Shown here one piece after another: positions 26,534 to 34,533 of a stretch of DNA of 49,141 nt. Below the pieces are notes generated by a model, which was given only the letters and a program-made list of their open reading frames with translations, did no database searches and was not told the origin of the DNA. Positions within the stretch are counted from its first letter, which is position 1; every line of letters begins with the position of its first letter. The position numbers were made by a program, and so were the translations under genes. The DNA comes from Massilia sp. Root335 (lineage in GTDB: Bacteria; Pseudomonadota; Gammaproteobacteria; Burkholderiales; Burkholderiaceae_D): contig NZ_LMCY01000039.1 in assembly GCF_001425685.1 (NCBI RefSeq), positions 1 through 49,141 on the forward strand, in the 5' to 3' direction.

Positions 26534-26604
26534 AGCGTCTCTCCATGATTAGAACTGGACAATTCTGTCACAGCTGTACCGTCCTGGAATACGACTGTTC
26601 ATCT

Positions 26605-26632
26605 TTGACACATCCGCGCTTCGCTATACACA
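26605..26632 (+). promoter_or_regulatory. Possible pqq operon promoter
   Basis: A consensus -35 TTGACA (26605-26610) is followed by TACACA at 16-base spacing, or by TATACA at 14. It lies about 90 bases before pqqA in the divergent VOC-pqqA gap. The -35 is good but the -10 is not. Confidence 0.35.
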
Positions 26633-26673
26633 CGGCGGACAAGTGGCATGGATATTGCGAACTCCTCCTTGAC

Positions 26674-26688
26674 TGCGCGCCGCGCGCA
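26674..26688. repeat. Inverted repeat in the pqqA leader
   Basis: TGCGCGC and GCGCGCA are perfect 7-base arms around a single C, 35 bases before the pqqA ATG and downstream of the likely promoter. It could be a regulator site or an RNA hairpin near the ribosome site. GC-rich sequence makes chance possible. Confidence 0.4.
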
Positions 26689-26722
26689 ATCGACACGACA
26701 TTCACTCATCAAGGAGACAACC

Positions 26723-26797
26723 ATGGCCTGGAGCAAACCGGAATTCATCGACTGGCGTTTTGGTTTTGAAATCACGCTGTACATCGCGAACCGCTGA
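26723..26797 (+). CDS. pqqA: PQQ precursor peptide PqqA
   Basis: This 24-residue peptide is the ribosomal precursor of pyrroloquinoline quinone. The essential glutamate E16 and tyrosine Y20 sit in the conserved E-x-x-x-Y spacing (FEITLY), flanked by the usual FIDWRFG and a C-terminal IANR. AAGGAGA lies five bases before the ATG. PqqE cross-links E16 and Y20 while PqqD presents the peptide. The gene is too short for most automated gene callers, and it lies 50 bp before pqqB. There is nothing else in this frame or nearby that fits. Confidence 0.95.
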   Translation: MAWSKPEFIDWRFGFEITLYIANR

Positions 26798-26847
26798 CGC
26801 AGGACCCGCGGCAGCACGCGCCGCCGCGGGCTTTAACGGATCCATCC

Positions 26848-27756
26848 ATGAACATCGTCGTATTGGGCTCGGCAGCCGGAGGCGGCTTCCCGCAATGGAA
26901 TTGCAACTGCCGCAATTGCGCCGGGCTGCGTAACGGCACGGTCCGCGCGACGGCGCGCACGCAGTCGTCGATTGCGGTGTCGAGCAACGGGACCGACTGG
27001 GTATTGATCAATGCATCGCCGGACATCCTCGCGCAGATCCGCGCCACGCCCGCGCTGCAGCCGGCGCGCGCGCGACGCGATTCCGGCATCGCCGCCGTCA
27101 TGCTGATGGATGCGCAGATCGACCACGTCGCCGGCCTGCTGATGCTGCGCGAAGGAAAAGAGCTGCCGCTGTACTGCACGGCGCCCGTCTGGCGCGAGCT
27201 CAATGGCGCGCTGCCGCTCGTGCCCGTCCTGTCGCACTACTGCGGCGTGCGCTGGCACGCATTGTCGATGGAAGGCGGCGTGCGGGTGCCGGGCATCGAC
27301 GGCATCCGCTTCACGCCGCTGGCGCTGGCAAGCAAGGCGCCGCCGTATTCGGATCATCGGGAGCATCCGGAAGCGGGCGACAACATCGGCCTGCTGATCG
27401 AGGACGTCGGCACGGGCAAGTCGGCATTCTATGCACCCGGGCTCGGCGCCATCGATCCGCGGGTGGAGGCGGCGATGCGCAAGGCGGACTGCGTGCTCGT
27501 CGACGGCACGTTCTGGGATGCCGACGAAATGATCGCGCCGGGCTTGTCCGGCAAGACGGCGGCCGATATGGGCCACCTGCCGCAATCGGGCGAGGGCGGC
27601 ATGATCGCGGTGCTCGACGGGATCGGCACGCGGCGCAAGGTACTCATCCACATCAACAACACGAATCCGATCCTGGACGAAGACGCCGAACAACGCGCCG
27701 TGCTCGCGCGCCACGGCATCGAAGTCGCGTTCGACGGCATGGAGATCGCACTATGA
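26848..27756 (+). CDS. pqqB: PQQ biosynthesis protein PqqB
   Basis: The 302-residue protein is a metallo-beta-lactamase-fold member acting in PQQ formation; published work assigns it a hydroxylase role on the excised Glu-Tyr cross-linked dipeptide. The start MNIVVLGSAAGGGFPQWNCNC is diagnostic. DAQIDHVAGLLMLREGKELPLYC, EDVGTGKSAFYAPGLG, LVDGTFWDADEM and MGHLPQS with IHINNTNPI are further PqqB blocks. Its stop overlaps the pqqC start as ATGA, indicating coupling. Confidence 0.95.
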   Translation: MNIVVLGSAAGGGFPQWNCNCRNCAGLRNGTVRATARTQSSIAVSSNGTDWVLINASPDILAQIRATPALQPARARRDSGIAAVMLMDAQIDHVAGLLMLREGKELPLYCTAPVWRELNGALPLVPVLSHYCGVRWHALSMEGGVRVPGIDGIRFTPLALASKAPPYSDHREHPEAGDNIGLLIEDVGTGKSAFYAPGLGAIDPRVEAAMRKADCVLVDGTFWDADEMIAPGLSGKTAADMGHLPQSGEGGMIAVLDGIGTRRKVLIHINNTNPILDEDAEQRAVLARHGIEVAFDGMEIAL

Positions 27757-28442
27757 ACACCGCCCCATGGAGCCGCGACGAGTTCGAAGCGCAATTGCGC
27801 GCGCGCGGTGCCGGTTACCACATCCACCATCCGTTCAACGTCAGGATGAACGACGGGCTGCTGCGCGCGGACCAGATCCGCGGCTGGGTCGCCAATCGGT
27901 TTTATTACCAGGTCAATATTCCGCAAAAGGATGGCGCCATCATCGCCAATTGTCCCGACCGCGCCACGCGGCGCCGGTGGGTGCGCCGCATCCTCGACCA
28001 TGACGGCTTCGGCGGCGACGACGGCGGCATCGAAGCCTGGGTGCGGCTCGGCGAGGCCGTCGGGCTCGCGCGCGAGGCGTTGTGGTCGCAACGGCACGTG
28101 GTGCCCGGCGTGCGCTTTGCCGTCGATGCCTACGTCAACTTTGCGCGCCAGGCGCCATGGCAGGAGGCCGTCTGCTCGTCGCTGACGGAAATGTTCGCGC
28201 CCAGGATCCACAAGGACCGGCTGGCCAACTGGCCGGCGCATTACGCGTGGATCGATCCCGACGGCTTGCAGTATTTCCGCAGCCGCGTTTCGCTGGCCGA
28301 ACGCGACGTCGAACACGGCCTGGAAGTGACGCTCGGCCATTTCACTACGCGCTCCCAGCAAGAGCGCGCGCTGGAAATCCTGCAGTTCAAGCTCGACATC
28401 CTGTGGGCCATGCTCGACGCCATCGAAAAAGCATATCCATGA
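27753..28442 (+). CDS. pqqC: Pyrroloquinoline-quinone synthase PqqC
   Basis: The 229-residue cofactor-free oxidase performs the last ring closure and oxidation to PQQ using O2. Recognisable stretches are YHIHHPFNVRMNDGLL, WVANRFYYQVNIPQKDGAIIANCPDRATRRRWVRRILDHDG, SLTEMFAPRIHKDRLANWPAHYAWIDPDGLQYFRSR and FKLDILWAMLDAIEKAY. These hold the histidine, arginine and tyrosine residues of the active site. It overlaps pqqB by four bases. The length is slightly shorter than the usual roughly 250 residues, at the N-terminus. Confidence 0.95.
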   Translation: MNTAPWSRDEFEAQLRARGAGYHIHHPFNVRMNDGLLRADQIRGWVANRFYYQVNIPQKDGAIIANCPDRATRRRWVRRILDHDGFGGDDGGIEAWVRLGEAVGLAREALWSQRHVVPGVRFAVDAYVNFARQAPWQEAVCSSLTEMFAPRIHKDRLANWPAHYAWIDPDGLQYFRSRVSLAERDVEHGLEVTLGHFTTRSQQERALEILQFKLDILWAMLDAIEKAYP

Positions 28443-28453
28443 CGAGGACTCCC

Positions 28454-28717
28454 ATGCACACCGTTCCCGACCAACCCGCCCTGTCGCGCCTGTTCCGCAT
28501 GCAGTGGGAAGAGGCGCAGGGCCAGTACGTGCTCCTGTATCCGGAAGGTATGGTGAAGCTGAGCCGGAGCGCGGCCGAAATCCTGAAACGCTGCGATGGC
28601 CGGCGCACGGTGCCGGCCATCGTCGGCGAGCTGGAGCAGGCGTTCCGGTGCGGCGGCCTGCACGGCGACGTCATCGACTTCCTGCGCGTCGCCGGCGCGC
28701 GCGGCTGGATCATTTGA
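28454..28717 (+). CDS. pqqD: PqqA-binding chaperone PqqD
   Basis: The 87-residue protein is the RiPP recognition element of PQQ synthesis; it holds PqqA and docks to PqqE. Seen: RMQWEEAQGQYVLLYPEGMVKLSRSAAEILKRCDGRRTVPAIVGELE and a C-terminal VIDFLRVAGARGWI, the standard family pattern. I chose the ATG at 28454 because GAGGA lies five bases before it. An ATG at 28439 overlaps the pqqC stop as ATGA and would add five residues; both are plausible. pqqE follows after 18 bp. Confidence 0.9.
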   Translation: MHTVPDQPALSRLFRMQWEEAQGQYVLLYPEGMVKLSRSAAEILKRCDGRRTVPAIVGELEQAFRCGGLHGDVIDFLRVAGARGWII

Positions 28718-28735
28718 GCATTTGAGGAGGCTGCC

Positions 28736-29899
28736 ATGAACGATCGCCCACCGATCGCCCCGCCGCTGTGGCTGCTGGCCGAGCTGACGTATCGCTGCCC
28801 GCTGCACTGCCCGTTCTGCTACAACCCGGTCGGCTACGCCAACGACCGCACCGAACTGTCGACCGAGCAGTGGATCGACGTGATGCGCCAGGCACGCCGG
28901 CTCGGCGCGGCCCAGCTCGGATTTTCCGGCGGCGAACCGCTGCTGCGCGACGACCTGGAAGAACTGGTCGGCGAAGGCCGCCGGCTGGGGTTTTATACGA
29001 ACCTCATCACGTCCGGCATCGGCCTGACCGAAGCGCGCCTGGCCAGCATGAAGGCACTGGGGCTGGACCACATCCAGCTGTCGTTCCAGGATTCCACGCG
29101 CGAGATGAACGATTTCCTGTCGAGCACGAAGACGTTCGACCGCAAGGCGCGCGTCGCCAGGCTGATCAAGCAGTACGACTATCCGATGGTGCTGAACGTC
29201 GTCCTGCATCGCTTCAACCTCGACCACGTGGAGAAGATCATCGCCATGGCGCTCGACATGGGCGTCGAATACCTGGAGCTGGCCAACACGCAGTATTACG
29301 GCTGGGCGCTCGTCAACCGGGCCCAGCTGATGCCGACGCGCGCGCAGGTCGATCACGCGGAAGCCGTGGTCAATGCGTGCCGCGCGCGGATCGGCAACCG
29401 GATGCGCATCCTGTTCGTCGTGCCCGATTATTTCGAGGAGCGGCCGAAGGCGTGCATGAACGGCTGGGGCTCGGTGTTCCTCGGCATCGCGCCGGACGGC
29501 ACGGCGCTGCCCTGCCACGCGGCCCGCTCGTTGCCGGGCATCGCCTTCCCCAACGTGCGCGGCGCCAGCGTGAAGGACATCTGGCATGCCAGCGACGCCT
29601 TCAACCGCTACCGCGGCGACGCCTGGATGAAAGACCCGTGCCGCACCTGCGACGACAAAGCCAGGGACTTCGGCGGCTGCCGCTGCCAGGCCTACGAGCT
29701 CACGGGCGACGCCGCGAACGCGGACCCCGTGTGCGCGAAGTCGGCGCGGCACGGTGACTTGCAGACGATCGTCGTGCACGCGCAGCGCGCGCAGGCGGAG
29801 GACCCGTGGCAGCCCGCGCAGGCGATCGTGTTCCGGTCGGACGCCAGTTCGCGCAAGGCGGAGGCCGTAGGCGCCGTCACCCGTGACCGTAAGGCGTGA
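28736..29899 (+). CDS. pqqE: PqqA peptide cyclase PqqE (radical SAM)
   Basis: The 387-residue radical SAM enzyme forms the carbon-carbon bond between E16 and Y20 of PqqA. The radical SAM cluster motif is C21-x3-C25-x2-C28 (CPLHCPFC). FSGGEPLLRDDLEELV is the GGEP region. SPASM-type cysteines for auxiliary clusters appear in the C-terminal part (LPCHAAR and CRTCDDKARDFGGCRCQA). GGAGG precedes the ATG. Its last 23 bases overlap the 3' end of the convergent DUF4214 gene. No pqqF-type protease is in the window, so peptide trimming must be done by one encoded elsewhere. Confidence 0.95.
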   Translation: MNDRPPIAPPLWLLAELTYRCPLHCPFCYNPVGYANDRTELSTEQWIDVMRQARRLGAAQLGFSGGEPLLRDDLEELVGEGRRLGFYTNLITSGIGLTEARLASMKALGLDHIQLSFQDSTREMNDFLSSTKTFDRKARVARLIKQYDYPMVLNVVLHRFNLDHVEKIIAMALDMGVEYLELANTQYYGWALVNRAQLMPTRAQVDHAEAVVNACRARIGNRMRILFVVPDYFEERPKACMNGWGSVFLGIAPDGTALPCHAARSLPGIAFPNVRGASVKDIWHASDAFNRYRGDAWMKDPCRTCDDKARDFGGCRCQAYELTGDAANADPVCAKSARHGDLQTIVVHAQRAQAEDPWQPAQAIVFRSDASSRKAEAVGAVTRDRKA

Positions 29900-31346
29900 A
29901 CTCGAACCCGTTGCCGATCACGCCGATGAGGCCGTCCCTGTTCTCGGCGCTGTCGCTGATGGCGGCCAGGACGTCGGCGGTGCCGGCCGCTTTGCTGTCG
30001 AGCACGCCGGTCCAGAAATCCAGGCCGCCCGCGTCCGCCGTGCGGTGCAGGATGTTTTCATAGTACCGGGTGACCAGTTCGCGGTTCGACGCCACGCCGT
30101 CGTACGCTTTGTGGTATTCCGCTGAATCGAGGAACCCCTGGGCCACGTTGGCCAGGGTCTGGCCGTGGTCCATCGCGTTGATCCAGAAACCCAGCCCGCC
30201 TGAGTCCGGGACACGGTTGAGCGCGGCCTGGTAGATGCGGTAGACCTGGCCGCCGTTGCCGTCGATGTCCAGCGCGACGGTGGCGTCGCTGAACGCGATG
30301 CGTTCGACGCCCGTCAGTTGCGAGATCGTGCCCGCCTTGTCCGTGACCGTGTACGTGGTTCCCGTCGTTCCGATCCGCTGGACGGTTGCCTCGGCATGCG
30401 TCATCGACAGGTGGACCGTGTCGGTCCCGGCGCCGCCGTCGACGGCATGCGCATCGCCGAGCAGCGTGATCTGGTCGTTGCCGTCGCCGGCCATGACACC
30501 CAATTGTCCGCCGCCCCCCTTGAGCGTGATGCGGTCGTTGCCGGCGCCGGACTGCACCATGACGGCATCGTACAGGTGGGCGGGCAGGTCGACGGCGATG
30601 TCGTCGTCGCCGCCGAACAAGCCTGGGTCGCTCAACAACGCTTCATCCAGCCCCTGGTGCGCGTTCACGTTGGCGGACAGGCCCACGAATTCCATCTCGC
30701 TGCCGTCGCGGTACAGCTCCTGGTATGCGGTCACGATGCCGTCGACCACATCCGCGCTGGCGGTATCGATGTGGAAGTTGCCGTCGACGTTGCTCATGAG
30801 GAGGAACTCGTCGGCGCTCACCCGCACGTTAGAAAACGTGCCGCTCACGTCGCCGGCCGGGGTCAACGTCATGTTTCCATCGAGCGCAATCGCGACGTTG
30901 CCGAATACGGGGTCATAGCCGGGACTGCCCGGGAGCAGCTTGGTCGCGACGCTCAGGCCCGCCAACCGATGGCCTTGCGCGGAAGCCGTTGCGGAGAGGG
31001 TATCGCCCGTGAGCGTGTAATCGAAATTGAACGTGCCGGTGCCGGACATGAGAATCGCACCGTACTGGTCGAACGTGTAACCGGTGGCGCTGGCGTGGCC
31101 GCTGGTGGCGAGCGGATCGTCGCGCACGACGTTCGAGTAGATTTCCACCGCGCCGCTCGAGTAGTGGACGTACAGCGCCGAACCGTTCAGCGCCCAACTG
31201 ACGGGCTGACCGGGATCGGGCAGATTGCCGGGCGAGACATTCTTCAGCAGCCCGCCCAGCGAGGTATTGAATGCGGCGTTCTGTTGTTCCAGCGTGTGTT
31301 GCTGGTCGACGACGGCTTGGGACAATTTGATCGTGGCGTTGGCCAT
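29877..31346 (-). CDS. DUF4214 protein with RTX-like repeats
   Basis: The 489-residue protein has no classical signal peptide. An N-terminal beta-rich unknown region spans 1 to about 250. Short RTX-like calcium motifs follow (GAGNDRITL, GDGNDQITL, GGAGTDTVHL). The C-terminal third carries two DUF4214 units, YRIYQAALNRVPDSGGLGFWI and YYENILHRTADAGGLDFWTG. Such proteins are usually exported by type I secretion, whose signal lies at the C-terminus; no exporter genes are nearby. Function is unknown; DUF4214 occurs in surface-layer and adhesin-type proteins. It converges on pqqE with 23 bases of overlap. Confidence 0.8.
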   Translation of the reverse strand: MANATIKLSQAVVDQQHTLEQQNAAFNTSLGGLLKNVSPGNLPDPGQPVSWALNGSALYVHYSSGAVEIYSNVVRDDPLATSGHASATGYTFDQYGAILMSGTGTFNFDYTLTGDTLSATASAQGHRLAGLSVATKLLPGSPGYDPVFGNVAIALDGNMTLTPAGDVSGTFSNVRVSADEFLLMSNVDGNFHIDTASADVVDGIVTAYQELYRDGSEMEFVGLSANVNAHQGLDEALLSDPGLFGGDDDIAVDLPAHLYDAVMVQSGAGNDRITLKGGGGQLGVMAGDGNDQITLLGDAHAVDGGAGTDTVHLSMTHAEATVQRIGTTGTTYTVTDKAGTISQLTGVERIAFSDATVALDIDGNGGQVYRIYQAALNRVPDSGGLGFWINAMDHGQTLANVAQGFLDSAEYHKAYDGVASNRELVTRYYENILHRTADAGGLDFWTGVLDSKAAGTADVLAAISDSAENRDGLIGVIGNGFEFTPYGHG

Positions 31347-31514
31347 TGGCTCATCCTTGTTGGCGGTGGGCGGCCTTCGATTGTAATGAAATTAACTGCC
31401 CAAAAAGTCACGAAAAATATCTTCCTATCAATCTGAAGGCGGCCGCCACGACGGGCGCGGACGATTGGGAAGCGTTCTGATCGCACCAGAAACACAGCGT
31501 TCGCATGCGACACC

Positions 31515-31541
31515 GCCCCCTTTCATCCGGGGGCTTTTTTT
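31515..31541 (+). terminator. Orphan intrinsic terminator between divergent genes
   Basis: GCCCCC (31515-31520) pairs with GGGGGC (31529-31534) around an eight-base loop and is followed by seven T residues on the plus strand. Both neighbouring genes start away from this spot (DUF4214 gene on minus; peptidase gene on plus from 31634), so it ends no annotated gene. It may end a small RNA begun near 31400, or attenuate the peptidase leader. The rest of 31347-31633 shows no gene. Confidence 0.75.
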
Positions 31542-31633
31542 CAGACCGCTCTTTCCACGTGTTAAATTGCTGCCTTTCACCGGCCGCGCCGATCTGGCAG
31601 GCCGTATTCACAAGCCACAAGCGAGAGGACAGG

Positions 31634-33691
31634 ATGAAATTAGGTATGCTGGCGCTGGCCGCGGCCCTGACGGGCACGGCACTCGGCGCGACCGCCGCAC
31701 CGCGCGGTTTCACGGTCGAAGACCTGGTGACGATGGAGCGGGTCGGCAGCCCGGCGGTGTCGCCGGACGGCGGCCGCGTCGTCTACACGGTACGCACGAC
31801 CGATATGGGCAAGAACCGCGGCCATACCGACCTCTATCTGGTCGACCTGAACGCCGCGCATCCGGTGCCGCAACGCCTGACGTCGGATGCCGCCAGCAGC
31901 ACGGACCCGGAATGGTCCCCGCGCGGCGACGCGATCTATTTCATCTCGTCGCGCTCGGGCTCTGGCCAGGTCTGGCGTGTGCCGGCGCTTGGGGGCGACG
32001 CCGTCCGCGTGACGGACCTGCCGCTCGACGTCGACGCCTTCCGCGTCGCGCCGACGGGCGACCGCATTACCTTGAGCATGGCCGTGTTCCGCGACTGCGC
32101 CGACCTCGCCTGCACGAAAGCGCGCGTGGACGCGAAGGAACAGGACAAGGCCAGCGGCAAGATCTACGACCGCCTGTTCGTGCGCCACTGGGACACCTGG
32201 TCCGACGGCCGCAACGCCGTGCTGTACTCGGCGCCGCTGGATGCGTCCGGCCGCGTGAACGGTACGCCCGTCAGCCTGTCGGGCTCGCTCGACGGCGACG
32301 TGCCGTCGAAGCCGTTCGGCGACCGCGAGGAGTTCCGCTTCAGCCCGGACGGCAAGACCGTCGTCTTTTCGGTGCGCATCGCCGGCAAGACCGAGGCATG
32401 GTCGACCAACTTCGACCTGTACACGGTCCCGGCCACGGGCGGCACGCCGCGCAACCTGACGGCCGACAACAAGGCCTGGGACACGAAGGGCGTGTTCTCG
32501 CCGGACGGCCGCACGCTCGCCTATCTCGCCATGACCCGCCCCGGCTTCGAGGCGGACCGCTACCACGTCGTGCTGCTCGACCTCGCCACCGGCAAGAAGC
32601 GCAACGTGGCCGACAGCTGGGACCGCTCGCCGGGCAGCCTCCAGTGGACGGCCGACGGCAGGACGCTCGTCACGGATGCCGACGACGTCGGCCAGCACCG
32701 CCTGTTCGCGATCGACGTCGCCAGCGGCAAGGTGACCCCGCTGACCGACAAGGGCGCGATCGGCGGCTACGACGTGCGCGGCAACACCATCGCCTACACC
32801 CAGGCGAATCTGGCGTCCGGCGCGCAATTGTTCAGCATGCACCTGGGCACGAACAAGCCGGTGCAACTGACCCATCTGAATGAACAAAAGCTGGCCGACG
32901 TGCGCTTCGGCGAGTACGAGCAGTTCTCGTTCAAGGGCGCCAACGGCGACACCGTCCACGGCTACGTGACGAAGCCCTGGAATTACGAGCCGGGCAAGCA
33001 ATACCCGATCGCCTTCCTCGTCCATGGCGGCCCGCAGGGCAGCTTCGGCAACGCCTGGAGCTACCGCTGGAATCCGCAGGTGTACGCCGGCGCCGGCTAC
33101 GCCACCGTGTTCATCGATTTCCACGGCTCGACCGGCTACGGCCAGAAATTCACGGACGCCATCAGCGGCGACTGGGGCGGCAAGCCGCTCGACGACCTGA
33201 AAAAAGGCCTGGCCGCGGCCGAGGCGAAATATCCCTGGCTGGACCGCTCGCATGCGTGCGCGCTGGGCGCCTCGTATGGCGGCTACATGATGAACTGGAT
33301 CGAAGGCAACTGGTCCGACGGTTTCAAATGCATCGTCAACCACGACGGCGTGTTCGACACCCGCGGCATGGCCTATTCGACCGAGGAACAATGGTTCACC
33401 GACTGGGAAAACGGCGGTCCGTACTTCACCGTGCCGGAAAACCATGAGCGCTTCAACCCGGTGCTGTACGTGAACAAGTGGAAGACGCCGATGCTCGTCG
33501 TGCATGGTGGCCGCGACTTCCGCATCCCGATGGCCCAGGGCCTGTCCGCGTTCACCGCACTGCAACGCCGCGGCATCGAAAGCCGGCTGCTCGTGTTCCC
33601 GGACGAGAACCACTGGGTCCTGAAACCCGCCAACTCGCTGCTGTGGCATCACACCGTCATCGGCTGGCTGGACCAGCACCTGAAACAGTAA
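31634..33691 (+). CDS. S9-family prolyl oligopeptidase-type peptidase, exported
   Basis: The 685-residue protein has a signal peptide (MKLGMLALAAALTGTALGATAA), an N-terminal beta-propeller of WD40-like repeats (repeated SPDG, as in VSPDGGRVVYTV and FSPDGRTLAYLA), and an alpha/beta-hydrolase domain. The triad is S547 in GASYGGYMMNW, D628 in GGRDFRIP and H660 in DENHWVL. This matches S9C dipeptidyl/acylaminoacyl peptidases such as DPP5, which act on short peptides, probably in the periplasm. GAGAGGA precedes the ATG at 31634; the longer upstream frame has no similarity. A strong terminator follows. Confidence 0.9.
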   Translation: MKLGMLALAAALTGTALGATAAPRGFTVEDLVTMERVGSPAVSPDGGRVVYTVRTTDMGKNRGHTDLYLVDLNAAHPVPQRLTSDAASSTDPEWSPRGDAIYFISSRSGSGQVWRVPALGGDAVRVTDLPLDVDAFRVAPTGDRITLSMAVFRDCADLACTKARVDAKEQDKASGKIYDRLFVRHWDTWSDGRNAVLYSAPLDASGRVNGTPVSLSGSLDGDVPSKPFGDREEFRFSPDGKTVVFSVRIAGKTEAWSTNFDLYTVPATGGTPRNLTADNKAWDTKGVFSPDGRTLAYLAMTRPGFEADRYHVVLLDLATGKKRNVADSWDRSPGSLQWTADGRTLVTDADDVGQHRLFAIDVASGKVTPLTDKGAIGGYDVRGNTIAYTQANLASGAQLFSMHLGTNKPVQLTHLNEQKLADVRFGEYEQFSFKGANGDTVHGYVTKPWNYEPGKQYPIAFLVHGGPQGSFGNAWSYRWNPQVYAGAGYATVFIDFHGSTGYGQKFTDAISGDWGGKPLDDLKKGLAAAEAKYPWLDRSHACALGASYGGYMMNWIEGNWSDGFKCIVNHDGVFDTRGMAYSTEEQWFTDWENGGPYFTVPENHERFNPVLYVNKWKTPMLVVHGGRDFRIPMAQGLSAFTALQRRGIESRLLVFPDENHWVLKPANSLLWHHTVIGWLDQHLKQ

Positions 33692-33722
33692 ATCCGCACG
33701 GCCCGGCCGAGTGGACCCCGAG

Positions 33723-33749
33723 AACGCCTGCTCCAGCAGGCGTTTTTTT
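33723..33749 (+). terminator. Intrinsic terminator of the S9 peptidase gene
   Basis: AACGCCTGCT and AGCAGGCGTT pair with a two- to three-base loop and are followed by a run of T, 32 bp after the stop codon. Confidence 0.9.
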
Positions 33750-33815
33750 CATTTCCGAGCTGCCAAAAGATTTTCCCCGGTGCTACTATGGCCGGCTTCG
33801 AGGATTGAAAAAACC

Positions 33816-34532
33816 ATGAACGACCCGCAAGCGGAACGCGAGCTCAAGCCCCAGGAATTCGAATTCGAATCGATGAACCTGCAGGTCGGCGTACGCCTGC
33901 AATTCATCACCCACCGGCGTCTGAAGCCGGTGCAGCATTTCTCGACGCTGATCGGCTGGCTGAAGGACGACTACCTGATCGTCAAGATCCCGACCGACAA
34001 CGGCGTGCCGATCCCGCTCGTCGAGGGCGAGCGCCTGACGATGCGCGTGTTTTCCGGCATCCACGTCTGTTCGTTCGCCTGCACGGTCGAGCGCGTTTTC
34101 GGCCGGCCGGTGCTGTACGCCCACATCTCGTTCCCGCGCGCGATCCAGGGCACGAGCCTGCGCACGGCCATGCGGGTGAAGGTGGACATTCCCGCCAAGA
34201 TCATCCCGGCAAACACTGCCGTGCCCGGCGCCGACTGCCTGTTGACGAACCTGAGCGTGAACGGCGCGCGGATCGAATCGAAGAAAAGCCTGCCCCAGGA
34301 CGAAGACGAAATCGACCTGGAATTCGCCCTGCTGGCCCCGCCCAACAACCAGGAAATCCGCGTGCGCGCGCGCGCGGCCGTGCGCAACATCAGCGCACTG
34401 TCCGGCGGGCGGGAGCAGGCCGAGGGGTTTGCGTATGGCGTGCAGTTCGTAGACCTGGATCCGGTGCACTACACGCTGTTGCAGAACCTGACGTATGAGG
34501 CGTTGCTGGCGGATCGGCAGAAGATCGTTTAA
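33816..34532 (+). CDS. YcgR-like PilZ-domain protein (c-di-GMP effector)
   Basis: The 238-residue protein has an N-terminal YcgR-type domain (about 20-110) and a C-terminal PilZ domain. The c-di-GMP signatures R116-T-A-M-R120 and N145-L-S147-V-N-G150 match RxxxR and (D/N)xSxxG. In YcgR relatives these domains bind c-di-GMP and brake flagella or affect pili. No membrane segment is seen, so it is cytoplasmic. It lies two bp from the stop of the convergent O-antigen-ligase-like gene, and a pilin gene is nearby, so a pilus-linked role is possible but not shown. The start is ATG at 33816; no strong Shine-Dalgarno. Confidence 0.85.
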   Translation: MNDPQAERELKPQEFEFESMNLQVGVRLQFITHRRLKPVQHFSTLIGWLKDDYLIVKIPTDNGVPIPLVEGERLTMRVFSGIHVCSFACTVERVFGRPVLYAHISFPRAIQGTSLRTAMRVKVDIPAKIIPANTAVPGADCLLTNLSVNGARIESKKSLPQDEDEIDLEFALLAPPNNQEIRVRARAAVRNISALSGGREQAEGFAYGVQFVDLDPVHYTLLQNLTYEALLADRQKIV

Positions 34533-34533
34533 A

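Noticed and set aside
31640..33679. Open frame of about 680 codons antisense to the S9 peptidase gene
   Set aside because: The plus-strand frame has a full signal peptide, propeller and catalytic triad; the antisense product has no recognisable domain.
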